A program made the position numbers and the translations under genes. From NCBI GenBank assembly GCA_023052935.1, contig CM041294.1:101253616-101317615 (forward strand): a stretch of 64,000 nucleotides of DNA. Reading direction: 5' to 3'. This document shows positions 22,712 through 31,535 of this stretch, one piece after another. The notes below the pieces were generated by a model. The model saw only the letters and a program-made list of their open reading frames with translations. It was not told the DNA's origin and did not search any database. The stretch's first letter is position 1, and every line of letters begins with the position of its first letter. The stretch is from Piezodorus guildinii (lineage: Eukaryota; Arthropoda; Insecta; Hemiptera; Pentatomidae).

Positions 22712-23034
22712 AAAAATCAGCTGATGCGCTCGATGATAACAGTCATATGTTACATCGTCTCTCAGATTTTTGCTTTTTTCAGTAGGAATTCGCTTGAATT
22801 CAGTCTGGAGAACATCACTAGACCTCAGGAATACTACGGCAGTGAATATTGGAGAAATTTCGGTAAGCAAAATTATAATTTACTTTGTACAATCACGAAA
22901 AAGTGAAAGGAGGGTCACTGATCAGCTGATTGCCGCTAGCTCGGCAAGCTCGGGCTTGCTTTTCTTTAACTTATCTTTCTTTTATTTTTAATTCTTATTT
23001 CATTATTTATTTATTATTATTATTTTCTTAATAA
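22712..23034 (+). promoter_or_regulatory. Jockey-B 5' UTR, presumed internal promoter
   Basis: The 323 bases before the first ORF1 Met begin AAAAATCAGCTGATGCGCTC. CAGCTGAT recurs at about 22923 in a G+C-richer patch with GCTAGCTCGGCAAGCTCGGG. Jockey-type LINEs initiate transcription from a downstream promoter at their own first base. I infer the same here because the copy is full length, but no defined core motif was verified. Confidence 0.45.
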
Positions 23035-24351
23035 ATGCGATATTTTCATCAAGTCATGTCCTCAAAGTCCGCAAGTAAAAGATCTAGATCTGCAGGTTCT
23101 AACTCATCTCCCACAAAACAGAGACCTCGCCGAGAACAAAATAAAAAAATGATTCCACCAGCGACCGCGTCAGCTACCTCATTAGGATCTGAACCACAGC
23201 CCAGCACATCATCACAAGGAATAACCGATGAATCCCCGTTTTTTACACCGAATCCATTTGAGATCCTCCAAAATGAAAAAGAAACCATGGAATCTTCTCC
23301 TATACCCAGGGAACCACTACCTCCACCAATATTTGTTAAAAATATTAAAAATTTTAAACTGATGTGTGCGCATTTAAACAAAGTAACTGATCCTAATAGT
23401 TATTATTGTATAAGTAGAACCAATGATACTAAAATATCTCCGACTACTGCTGAAACCTACAGAAAGATTGTAAAATATCTGACTGAGACCAAAGCTGACT
23501 TTCATACTTATCAGCTGCGCCAGGAGAGACCATTAAGAGTCGTAATCAGAAACCTACATTCCTCAACACCCGTTGAAGCTATCAAAGAAGAACTGACAGA
23601 ATTAGGATTCCAAGTGAGGCAAGTCACCAATGTTCTAAAAGATAAAAGTCCACTGCCTCTATTCTTCGTGGACTTGGAACCATCAGCAGGAGTCGAAAAA
23701 ATCTATGACCTCAGTAGACTGTACTATACCCGTGTAAAAGTTGAAAAACCTTACACAAAGAAAGAAATAGTTCAGTGTCATAACTGTCAGGCATATGGTC
23801 ATACCAAAAGTTATTGCCATCACATACCACGCTGTGTGAAATGCGGTGAACAGCATAAATCAGAAGAATGTACAAGATCTAGATCAACACCCGCTTTATG
23901 TGCCCTGTGCCTCAAGGACCACCCGGCTAACTACAAGGGATGCGAAATCTACAAGAAACTCAGAACCAGATACCAAAAACCTCAGGATCCGAATGAAACA
24001 GCTATACCAATCAGAAGCAGAAGAGAACCATCTAAACTTGTAAATTCTAATGTGTCATTTGCCCACTTGCTTGGAGGTGGAAACCAGAGTCATGAAGTCG
24101 AGGCACTGCCGGAACAACTTTTTCCTCAACATTCTCAATCTATTGTACAACAATATATCCCTCAATGTTTACCTAATCTTCAAAAAACTCCTCAACAACA
24201 AATTTCTCATATCCCGCCACCATCAAACGTCACAGATCTTACCAGTCTAATGACATCGTTCATCTCCGAAATCAAATCTCTTGTTATGCCGCTTATATCA
24301 CTCCTTACAAATCTGGTATCAAATCTCATTCCTGCCTTACAAAAACCATAA
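23035..24351 (+). CDS. Jockey-B ORF1, gag-like zinc-knuckle RNA-binding protein
   Basis: An intact 438-codon ORF for the nucleic-acid-binding ORF1 protein, which packages the element's RNA. The N-terminus (residues 8-60) is basic and Ser/Pro-rich with SKSASKRSRSAGSNSSPTKQ. Residues about 165-240 (RPLRVVIRNLHSSTPVEAIK, LGFQVRQVTNVLKDKSPLPL) form the PRE_C2HC domain of Jockey-like elements. Three zinc knuckles follow: CHNCQAYGHTKSYC (248-261), CVKCGEQHKSEEC (267-279) and CALCLKDHPANYKGC (289-303). The Leu/Ile-rich C-terminus, SFISEIKSLVMPLISLLTNL, has a counterpart in Jockey-A. A second Met at 23056 (MSSKSASK) could be the real start. The stop is followed at once by the ORF2 ATG. Confidence 0.93.
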   Translation: MRYFHQVMSSKSASKRSRSAGSNSSPTKQRPRREQNKKMIPPATASATSLGSEPQPSTSSQGITDESPFFTPNPFEILQNEKETMESSPIPREPLPPPIFVKNIKNFKLMCAHLNKVTDPNSYYCISRTNDTKISPTTAETYRKIVKYLTETKADFHTYQLRQERPLRVVIRNLHSSTPVEAIKEELTELGFQVRQVTNVLKDKSPLPLFFVDLEPSAGVEKIYDLSRLYYTRVKVEKPYTKKEIVQCHNCQAYGHTKSYCHHIPRCVKCGEQHKSEECTRSRSTPALCALCLKDHPANYKGCEIYKKLRTRYQKPQDPNETAIPIRSRREPSKLVNSNVSFAHLLGGGNQSHEVEALPEQLFPQHSQSIVQQYIPQCLPNLQKTPQQQISHIPPPSNVTDLTSLMTSFISEIKSLVMPLISLLTNLVSNLIPALQKP

Positions 24352-25320
24352 ATGACCTCACCTAATTCCTTATCCATTCTCCTTTGGAATGCGAATGGTG
24401 TTAGAAATCACACTGACGAACTGACAGCGTTGTTGCAAGACAAAACAATTGACGTTGCACTTATTACTGAAACTAGACTAACCACTAAACAGCTTTTCAA
24501 AATACCGCAGTACATAACATACCGTAACAGACCACCATGCCGGTTCTGCTATCATTGTCCACCAATCCCTCTCTCACCATTTACTCCCACTTCCCACCTA
24601 TGATTTCCTACAAGCCACAGCCATATTAATCAAGACTTTTTCCTTTCCGGTAACCCTCACATCTGCATATTGCCCTCCTAAACATTCCATTTCCAATTCC
24701 GAATTTATATCCTTCTGGATTCCTTAGGAAATCGTTTCATTCTGGGTGCAGACTTAAACGCCAAGCATCAGCAGTGGGGTTCCAGAACCACGAATTCTCG
24801 GGGACGAAATTTGCTGTCTGCACTCAACTCCCGAAATCTTAATATCATGCCTCCTGACTCCCCTACCTACTGGCCAACCGATCCTAACCGCAATCCTGAC
24901 CTCCTCGACTTCTTCATCCACAGCGGATTAGGCTCCCTGAACTATTCCGTAACTCGCCTTGATGAACTATCCTCTGACCATAGTCCACTGATCCTTAAAG
25001 TATCCCTAACTCCTATTCCGAAACCCATTCCACCATCATTTATCCGAGGCCCTGTCAACTGGAACCTCTTCCGCCAAATCCTCACCGATAATATTGACCT
25101 CAGTGTGACCCTCAAAACACCGGATGACCTTGATAATTCCGTCTACTCCTTTACTACCGCCATTCAGCAAGCTGTCTGGACTGCCTCTTCTCCTAAGCAC
25201 TCCAATAGAACTCCTCAGCAAAACCATTTACCTCAACACCTAGCTGACCTCATCCATGCAAAACGCCGAGCAGATCATTATGGCAAGCACCCGACACCCA
25301 ACAGATCGCCGCTCCTATAA
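24352..25320 (+). pseudogene. Jockey-B ORF2, APE-type endonuclease domain, broken
   Basis: ORF2 starts at the codon after the ORF1 stop (TAAATG). ILLWNANG and ALITET give the first catalytic Asn and Glu. The frame is lost near 24530-24603 and partly deleted. It is regained at about 24730 with LDSLGNRFILGADLNAKHQQ (catalytic Asp/Asn), then SPTYWPTDPNRNPDLLDFF and LSSDHSPLIL (Asp/His). Frames before and after the break agree in register, but stops and a frameshift pair lie between. A further frameshift near 25320 separates it from RT. Confidence 0.88.
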
Positions 25321-25346
25321 CTTTATTGTAGGCAATTAAGCGGGAG

Positions 25347-26795
25347 TTGGCGACCTTCCGTTCCCAGTCCTTTAATTCCTACATCTCCTCTCTATCAGCT
25401 CGAGATAATTCCCTGTGGAATGTGACCAAAAAGATCCTAAAATACCACAAAGTTTCCCATCCTCTCCGGCGTGGTGATGACTCCTGGGCTGCGTCTGATG
25501 AAGATAAAGCCGAGGAATTCGCCACACACCTCTCCAAAGTATTCACTCCTCACCCGGAATCCAACAGAAATCATACGACAACAGTTCAAGAATTCCTTTT
25601 CTCACCAATACCTCTTTCCCTACCTCCTAAAGCTATTAATCCATCTGAGGTGAAATATCTTCTTCAAAAACTGACCCTTCGTAAATCTCCTGGACACGAT
25701 CTCCTTACCCCCCAGATCCTGCGACAACTTCCCCAGAAAGCCATTATTTTTCTTACATACATCTACAACTGCATCCTTCGCACCACCTATTTTCCTCTCT
25801 TATGGAAACATTCCACAATCATTCTATTCCTAAAACCAGGTAAACCTTCCAGTAACACTTCATCCTACAGACCTATTAGTCTACTCCCCATCCTCTCAAA
25901 AATCTTCGAAAAGCTCCTTCTAAAACGAATCCTGCCTATATTAGAATCTCACAACCTTCCTTCCCACCAGTTTGGTTTCCGTTCTCATCATTCCACTGTT
26001 CAGCAAGGACTCCGAGTTGTAGACCATATTTCCTCAGCCCTCGAATGCAAAGAGTATTGTTCTGGTGCGTTTCTGGACATAGCGCAAGCTTTTGACCGGG
26101 TATGGCACGCTGGATTACTCTTCAAGCTTAAAACGCATTTACCACAGTCTCTCTACCTCATTCTAAGATCCTATCTCTCAAACCGCTCCTTTCAAGTTCG
26201 CTGTGGTGTAGAATTTTCCAACTTTTATCCCGTTGAGGCCGGTGTTCCTCAGGGCAGCGTCCTGGGACCCGTTCTCTACATCCTTTACACCGCTGATATT
26301 CCTAATCATCCTGACACCTTTCTGGCAACATTTGCAGACGACTCCGCCATCCTATCCGATCCCGAAACAGCAACCTTAATCCTGCAAAGACACCTTTGTC
26401 TTATCGAAGACTGGTGTGGTGCTTGGCGCATAAAGGTGAACGAGGCCAAATGCAAACACGTAACCTTCACTCTTCGACGAAACTCCTGTCCGCCAGTTTA
26501 CTTCAATTCCATTCCTATTCCTCCTTCAGATACAGTCCGCTATCTTGGCTTACTACTAGACAAAAGACTGACGTGGAACCCACACACAAGACTTAAAAGA
26601 AAAGAACTCAATCGACGATTCGGACAGTTATACAGACTATTAAAAAGAAAATCTGAACTTACAGTTGAGAACAAATTATTAATTTATAAGACAATACTGA
26701 AGCCCTCTGGACCTACGGACTTGAACTGTGGGGGACAGCTAAACGTTCTAACATCAAACGCATTCAATCCTTTCAATCCAAAGTCCTCCGAATAA
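25347..26795 (+). pseudogene. Jockey-B ORF2, reverse transcriptase domain
   Basis: An open stretch of 482 codons. It starts in the linker (FRSQSFNSYISSLSARDNSL), then KSPGHDLLTPQIL, SYRPISLLPILSKIFEKLLL and QFGFRSHHSTVQQ. Motif A is AFLDIAQAFDRVWHAGL (D244), motif B is EAGVPQGSVLGPVLY, and motif C is TFADDSAIL (FADD at 329-332). WRIKVNEAKCKHVTFTLRR and VRYLGLLLDKRLTWNPHTRL follow. FADD in place of YADD is common among LINE RTs. The last ~30 codons are out of frame: after YKTILKP a one-base-type change near 26700 shifts the frame. Confidence 0.93.
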
Positions 26796-26997
26796 TAGTA
26801 AATGCTCCTTATTATGTATCCAACTATACTTGCACCACGACCTTAATGTTCCATTTATTTCAGACCTAATTCCATCCAAATTCCATCAGAACCTCATTCA
26901 TCATCCTAATCCTTTAGCACGATCCCTATCCAGCTCCACTCATCCATACAACCCACCTAGAAGGTTGAAACGGCAGTGGCCCCGAGATATATTGTAA
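26696..26997 (+). pseudogene. Jockey-B ORF2, C-terminal end after frameshift
   Basis: In the shifted frame the text reads LWTYGLELWGTAKRSNIKRI, QSFQSKVLRIIVNAPYYVSN, LHHDLNVPFISDL, and the terminal PYNPPRRLKRQWPRDIL with TAA at 26995-26997. The ending is homologous to that of Jockey-A, which supports a shared ancestry of the two lineages. Confidence 0.88.
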
Positions 26998-27449
26998 ATA
27001 CGTATGCTGGAGTTCTGACACTGGTCAGATTCTCCTCTCAAGTGCGGTGTGATTGTGGCTATGGCGCCCTCACTTAGCTTCCGCTGGCTCTTACCAGTGA
27101 TGCGGCTGAGAGGGAGGCGCTGGGATCCTTTGGGCTCTGCTTGTCCTTCCACACGTGGGGGGACAAGCCCCGTCCGGGGTTCCCGAGCTGATTGTAAATA
27201 TTGTACATAGGTATGAATGTGACATGTTTTGTTTATTTATTTGTTAACTTCATTTATTTGTATTTATTTTGTCTACTTAATTTTGTTATTGTATACGTTT
27301 ATTTATTTTGATTTGATTTTATGTAATTTGACTTTCCTTTTGTTTATATGGTAAATATTGTATGAATGAGATCCTGTAGCACTATTATTATTGTCTATTA
27401 TGACAAATTGTAATATATACAATAAAAAAAAAAAAAAAAAAAAAAAAAA
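26998..27449 (+). other. Jockey-B 3' UTR and poly(A)
   Basis: The first ~200 bases are unusually G+C-rich for the window. They include GGGAGGCGCTGGGATCC and a G/C cluster at 27157-27182 (GGGGGGACAAGCCCCGTCC then GGGG), able to form alternative short hairpins. The rest is AT-rich, ends CACTATTATTATTGTCTATT and GACAAATTGTAATATA, and is closed by a pure A run of about 25. The last block also marks the truncated copy at 41.7 kb. Confidence 0.88.
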
Positions 27450-27450
27450 G

Positions 27451-27461
27451 AATTTTAGTTG
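27451..27461. repeat. Target-site duplication, right flank of Jockey-B
   Basis: AATTTTAGTTG, exact copy of 22701-22711. Confidence 0.85.
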
Positions 27462-28034
27462 TACATATTTTGATTACTCTATTAACTATACATCTCTTTA
27501 TATACGTTAACCATTAATATCTTCTGTAAATTCGTACTAGGGTCGATACATTTTGATACCTCAGCCGAATCATTTCTGTATCGTTTCTGTATTTTTTCAG
27601 TATGAAAAGCCAGAATTAAAAGTATAAGAAAAATGAAGAATAAATTAGCATTTCAACACAAGAGCGAATATCACTCTAGAGATATTTACGTTATCGGGTT
27701 CAGATTTAGTTGCAGCATAATTTTAAAAGTTCTCAAATTCCTTTTTCCATTATTTCTTTTAAATTTAATTAAGTAGTGTTTTGGCCCCACTAACAAAAAA
27801 AATAATGAGATGTGATATTAAAAATGAAAATGACCTCAAAGAACTTTAAGCTATTGAGTGGGACAATATTACAACGAAAATTGATTAATTAGTTAGATCA
27901 ATTACTAATAGGCTAAAATGCATAATTATACAAACAAGTTTACCAACTATAGTTTATATATAATCAATGCATTAACTAGGGAATTACGTTTTCGCATTAA
28001 TATAACTAGGGAATTCTGTCGACACTTCTATTAG
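27462..28034. other. AT-rich non-coding DNA
   Basis: Nothing recognised. Confidence 0.4.
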
Positions 28035-28477
28035 TTTATTATTTTCAATAATCAACCTTTGTAATCGACCAAAACAAAAAAAAATAAATAAATAAATTAC
28101 CCCTCTTCAACATTTGAGGCTTTACGTTTCAAGATGCGTAGAATCCGAATAACGAAAAAAAAAAAAAAAGTTTTTCCGCCGTCCGCGGCATATCTCCAAA
28201 ACTACTGGACCAATTTTTTTTTTAAATTCGCCAAAAAAATACTAGTCCATTCAACGATGATCCTAACTCCTAGACGTTGATATCAGCTGGTTAGTTTGAA
28301 AATGGTGGCGATTAAAAGAATTTTATTCAATAACTCTTATTTTTGAAGATAGGAAAAAAATTTATTTTAACCAAAAAGACCCGAATAATTATATAAAAAG
28401 AAAAAGAAAAGAAAAAAATGATATTTTTCACATAAATACGCTCATAACTCAGTTATTTTTGAAGATAAAGAAAAGTA
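28035..28477 (+). repeat. 1-kb dispersed repeat, left part (split by PLE)
   Basis: It matches the reverse complement of 43500-43880 over long stretches: AATAATCAACCTTTGTAATC, GATGCGTAGAATCCGAATAA, CCATTCAACGATGATCCTAA, TGATATCAGCTGGTTAGTTT, ATAACTCAGTTATTTTTGA. The repeat is interrupted at 28477 by the PLE and resumes at 31522. No ORF. Probably a non-autonomous DNA element or satellite-like unit; I found no autonomous relative. Confidence 0.85.
28464..28477. repeat. Target-site duplication, left flank of the PLE
   Basis: GATAAAGAAAAGTA, identical to 31522-31535. The uninterrupted copy at 43.48 kb carries only one such site (GATAGAGAAAAGTA on the minus strand). Confidence 0.9.
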
Positions 28478-29111
28478 CTGGAAGGAATTAGTCCGGGTGG
28501 CGGTCATTAAATGAAACAACTAAATAGTTTCAACTATTTTATTGTTTGCCAACGTTTCGACCCCTTTGTGGGTCATCATCAGGGCTAAAAAGATACAAAA
28601 GAATATAATTTCAATGACATTACATACAATATTATATAACCTATTTAGCTAGAGAACGTCGGTATTGAAAAAATAACAGAAGAACTGTATATGTAAAAAA
28701 AATACAATGACCATATTACAATAATGAAAGTGTTATACAGAAAAAATAAAAATGTTCACTAAACAAAATTTACACAGGTATCAATAATTTACATGAAATA
28801 TGAAATATAAAAATATGAAGTAGAGTGGAGATACGTACCGCATGGTGGGAGAATGGAAACTAGGTACTGTTTTGGTAGATGGGGGGTAGGTAGGATGGAA
28901 AATACGTAGGAAAAGGTGGAATGGAAAATACGTACTGATTTATGGACAGGGCCTGACAACAATGACTAAAATTCTTAATACTACCATACAAAGAATCAAT
29001 GAAATTTAACTTATGATTATAATAATGATACAGGATAAAAAATTATGATTTAATTCTTGAAATATCACCTATATAATAGTAAGAGCAGTGATGGAAGATG
29101 TATATGGAGAA
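28478..29111 (+). repeat. PLE left inverted terminal repeat (pLTR-like)
   Basis: The repeat starts CTGGAAGGAATTAGTCCGGG and is nearly identical to the reverse complement of 30853-31487. It includes GGCGGTCATTAAATGAAACA, the hammerhead-like motif at 28555-28582 (minus strand) and an end inside GATGTATATGGAGAA. One visible difference is a run of four versus five G in the motif stem. Confidence 0.92.
28555..28582 (-). ncRNA. Hammerhead-like motif, left PLE repeat
   Basis: On the minus strand: CTGATGA, one extra T, a clean 5-bp helix GACCC/GGGTC closed by a six-base loop, then GAAAC. CUGAUGA and GAAA flanking a stem is the catalytic core layout of the hammerhead ribozyme, and PLE terminal repeats are known to carry such ribozymes. 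The extra base between CUGAUGA and the stem departs from the standard core, and I could not identify a convincing stem III with a GUH cleavage site. Activity is therefore doubtful. Confidence 0.45.
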
Positions 29112-29447
29112 AAACTGACTGTACCTCCCAACTTAATCATCCCTAATTCTGTTTTAGGTATCCAAAGATAACAGGGTGGAAAAAATAATAATGGAACATT
29201 GTAAAATACATTAATTGACAAATCTTACAGGTTGATAAAAAAAATTAAATAAACATAAATACAAGTTGGAATAAATTGAATAGTGAAGACATTTAGAAAA
29301 TTTTAAATACATAAACAAAACAAAATAAATACATATATAGAATTATATGGATACCTAAAATAGATTTAAAAATATTAATAAAAACCAACAAACAATAATA
29401 ATGAAAAACAAAACAATATATATGGTGGGATAGACAGAGAAAATATG
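29112..29447 (-). other. PLE 3' non-coding tail
   Basis: AT-rich sequence between the endonuclease stop and the inverted repeat. It starts on the minus strand with GCATATTTTCTCTGTC and has no ORF. Confidence 0.7.
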
Positions 29448-29880
29448 CTACTTAATAGAGTTTAATATGTGGCTATATGTGGAGGAAATGCATTGTTTAT
29501 CGGTTTTGTGGTTAACAGGATTGGATTGGAGGTGGATGTGGACGGATTCAGCGATTAGTCTTTTCTTATGGTTTGGAACATAATCTAAAATGGAGCAGTC
29601 GTCAAAGTTAAAGGAATGATTGAAATGTATGGAGTGTTCAGAAAGTTTTGAGGCTAGAGGGTTTCGAGAGGATACGGAGAGTTTATGTTGCGATATTCTG
29701 GTTTTTAAGTAATTTTTGGTTTCTCCTACATAGGATACATCACAATCTGTACATGAAATTTTATAAACAATATTGGAACGATATATAGGAGTGATCGGGT
29801 CTTTTGTATTGGTAAAAAGGTGAGAAAGCTTGTTCTGGGTCTTTAGTCCTAGTTTTAAGGAAGGTAAGGAAAATTTAAGG
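29448..29880 (-). pseudogene. PLE GIY-YIG endonuclease domain
   Basis: In a frame shifted by one base from the RT ORF, the minus strand is open from about 29880 to a TAG at 29448-29450. It reads LKFSLPSLKLGLKTQNKLSH, then IVYKISCTDCDVSYVGETKN, then YLKTRISQHKLSV, and later NHKKRLIAESVHIHLQSNP. VYKI..C..C...YVGET is the Penelope variant of the GIY-YIG nuclease start, R in KTRISQHK is the expected catalytic Arg, and the E in LIAESVHI fits the metal-binding Glu. This domain cleaves the target DNA. Its separation from RT is due to a run of nine A; eight would keep it in frame. Confidence 0.9.
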
Positions 29881-30876
29881 ATTTTTTTTTATATTTTCAG
29901 AAAGGTGCGGAATGTAAGGTAGGGATCTATATAAAAATATCATGGGTGAATCATGGTCGGGAATTGTAGGGGAAGTAACGGTGGTTTTTGTGTTATAAGA
30001 ATCTATAAGGTTTTTAATTACTTTTTTTGGGAAGCTGTTTAAGGTTAGTATTTTTTTAATACGTTCGATATTATTAGGATGGTACTTTGGATCAGACAAG
30101 GATAGGCAACGGTGGACGAGATTCTTGGCAACATTTAATTTCTGATGATATGGGTGTTGGGAGAAGAAGTTGAGCAGTCTACCGGAATAGGTGGATTTGG
30201 TGTACCAGTCAGTTGAAATAGAACCGTCGGTATTTCTAGTGATAAGTAAGTCTAAAAAGGGAATTGTCAAGTTGTTTTCTCTTTCTACGGTAAAACGGAG
30301 GCGTGGATCATAAGAATTAAATGATTTTAGGATATCGGGGATTTTGTCTGGGTTTATTATAAGGAAGAGGTCGTCCACGTACTTTTTAATAAATATAATT
30401 TCATTTTTATAGGTTGCGGTTATAGAGTCGAGTAAGTCATTTAGTACGATATTAGAGAGGTCAGGAGCGAGACAGTTACCCATTGCAAGTCCCGAGATCT
30501 GATTGTAAAATTTGTTTTGAAAAGTGAGATATCCGGTTTTACAACAAAGTTTTAGTGATTCTAAATATGAAAGAAGATTGAGTGTGGTGTGGGGTTCAAT
30601 GATGTTCCAGTGTTTTTCTACTAGTTGGATAACTTTATCAATGGGGATATTGGTAAATAGGCTTTCGGCGTCAAAGGATGTTAGAATGTAGTTGGGGGGA
30701 ATATGCAATGATAGTAACTGTTCTCGGAGGTAAAGGGAATTGTTAATGTCATAGGGGTTAGTTCGGCTAAGTATTTTAAGTGAAGGTAGAAGGAATTTAC
30801 TAAGTTTCGAGGAAGGTGCGTTGATGTTTGAAATGATGGGACGGAGTGGATATTCTCCATATACATCTTCCATCAC
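29875..30876 (-). pseudogene. Penelope-type reverse transcriptase, N-terminally truncated
   Basis: A 333-codon ORF; the first ATG is at 30871-30873 (a GTG precedes it). RPIISNINAPSSKLSKFL (12-29) is an early RT motif, SFDAESLFTNIP (67-78) is motif A with catalytic D69, GLAMGNCLAPDLSNIVLN (129-146) is motif B, and KYVDDLFLI (165-173) is motif C. FLDLLITRNTDGSISTDWYT (207-226) and YSGRLLNFFSQHPYHQK complete the Penelope-specific pattern. The PLE family normally has about 200 more residues upstream; these are missing, and the first codons lie inside the terminal repeat. The frame ends in the A9 run at 29882-29890, directly before the endonuclease domain. Confidence 0.95.
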
Positions 30877-31487
30877 TGCTCTTACTATTATATAGGTGAT
30901 ATTTCAAGAATTAAATCATAATTTTTTATCCTGTATCATTATTATAATCATAAGTTAAATTTCATTGATTCTTTGTATGGTAGTATTAAGAATTTTAGTC
31001 ATTGTTGTCAGGCCCTGTCCATAAATCAGTACGTATTTTCCATTCCACCTTTTCCTACGTATTTTCCATCCTACCTACCCCCCATCTACCAAAACAGTAC
31101 CTAGTTTCCATTCTCCCACCATGCGGTACGTATCTCCACTCTACTTCATATTTTTATATTTCATATTTCATGTAAATTATTGATACCTGTGTAAATTTTG
31201 TTTAGTGAACATTTTTATTTTTTCTGTATAACACTTTCATTATTGTAATATGGTCATTGTATTTTTTTTACATATACAGTTCTTCTGTTATTTTTTCAAT
31301 ACCGACGTTCTCTAGCTAAATAGGTTATATAATATTGTATGTAATGTCATTGAAATTATATTCTTTTGTATCTTTTTAGCCCTGATGATGACCCACAAAG
31401 GGGGTCGAAACGTTGGCAAGCAATAAAATAGTTGAAACTATTTAGTTGTTTCATTTAATGACCGCCACCCGGACTAATTCCTTCCAG
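30853..31487 (-). repeat. PLE right inverted terminal repeat (pLTR-like)
   Basis: The reverse complement of the left repeat. It includes the first eight or so codons of the RT ORF at its inner edge and ends at CTTCCAG (31481-31487). A further 34 bases (31488-31521) present only on this side lie between the repeat and the TSD. Confidence 0.92.
31382..31410 (+). ncRNA. Hammerhead-like motif, right PLE repeat
   Basis: CTGATGA (31382-31388), T, GACCC / GGGTC stem with a seven-base loop, GAAA (31407-31410), then CGTTGGC. It is the same motif as in the left repeat but read on the plus strand and with one extra G in the loop/stem. Being inverted, the two motifs would be sense on opposite strands. 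Confidence 0.45.
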
Positions 31488-31521
31488 TAATTCTCAACGG
31501 TCAACTAATTACATCCACAAT

Positions 31522-31535
31522 GATAAAGAAAAGTA
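31522..31535. repeat. Target-site duplication, right flank of the PLE
   Basis: GATAAAGAAAAGTA, exact match to 28464-28477. Confidence 0.9.

Larger units (their letters stand above)
22712..27450 (+). mobile_element. Full-length Jockey-B LINE
   Basis: A complete Jockey-clade LINE of about 4.74 kb. It comprises a 5' UTR (22712-23034), ORF1 (23035-24351), ORF2 beginning with the very next codon (24352), a 3' UTR with a G+C-rich block, and a poly(A) run to about 27449. Exact 11-bp TSDs flank it. ORF1 is open throughout, whereas ORF2 has several frame breaks (24603-24810, 25320-25347, about 26700). It differs from Jockey-A in sequence, in its junction (TAAATG instead of ATGA) and in its 3' UTR, so it is a second lineage. 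Confidence 0.95.
28478..31521 (-). mobile_element. Penelope-like element with inverted terminal repeats
   Basis: A 3.04-kb Penelope-like retroelement (PLE) on the minus strand. From its 5' side it has a short unique end (31488-31521), a terminal repeat (30853-31487), an RT ORF (29875-30876), a GIY-YIG endonuclease segment (about 29448-29880), a non-coding tail (29112-29447) and a second terminal repeat in opposite orientation (28478-29111). The RT and endonuclease motifs are diagnostic of Penelope rather than of LINEs. 14-bp TSDs and a paralogous empty site prove the boundaries. The N-terminal part of the RT protein is missing, so this copy is probably not autonomous, but the sequence is little decayed. 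Confidence 0.94.

Noticed and set aside
23049..23381. 110-codon minus-strand ORF
   Set aside because: Antisense to the N-terminus of Jockey-B ORF1.
28478..31521. DNA transposon with long TIRs
   Set aside because: The inverted repeats suggested it, but the coding region is a Penelope RT with YVDD and a GIY-YIG nuclease; no transposase is present.
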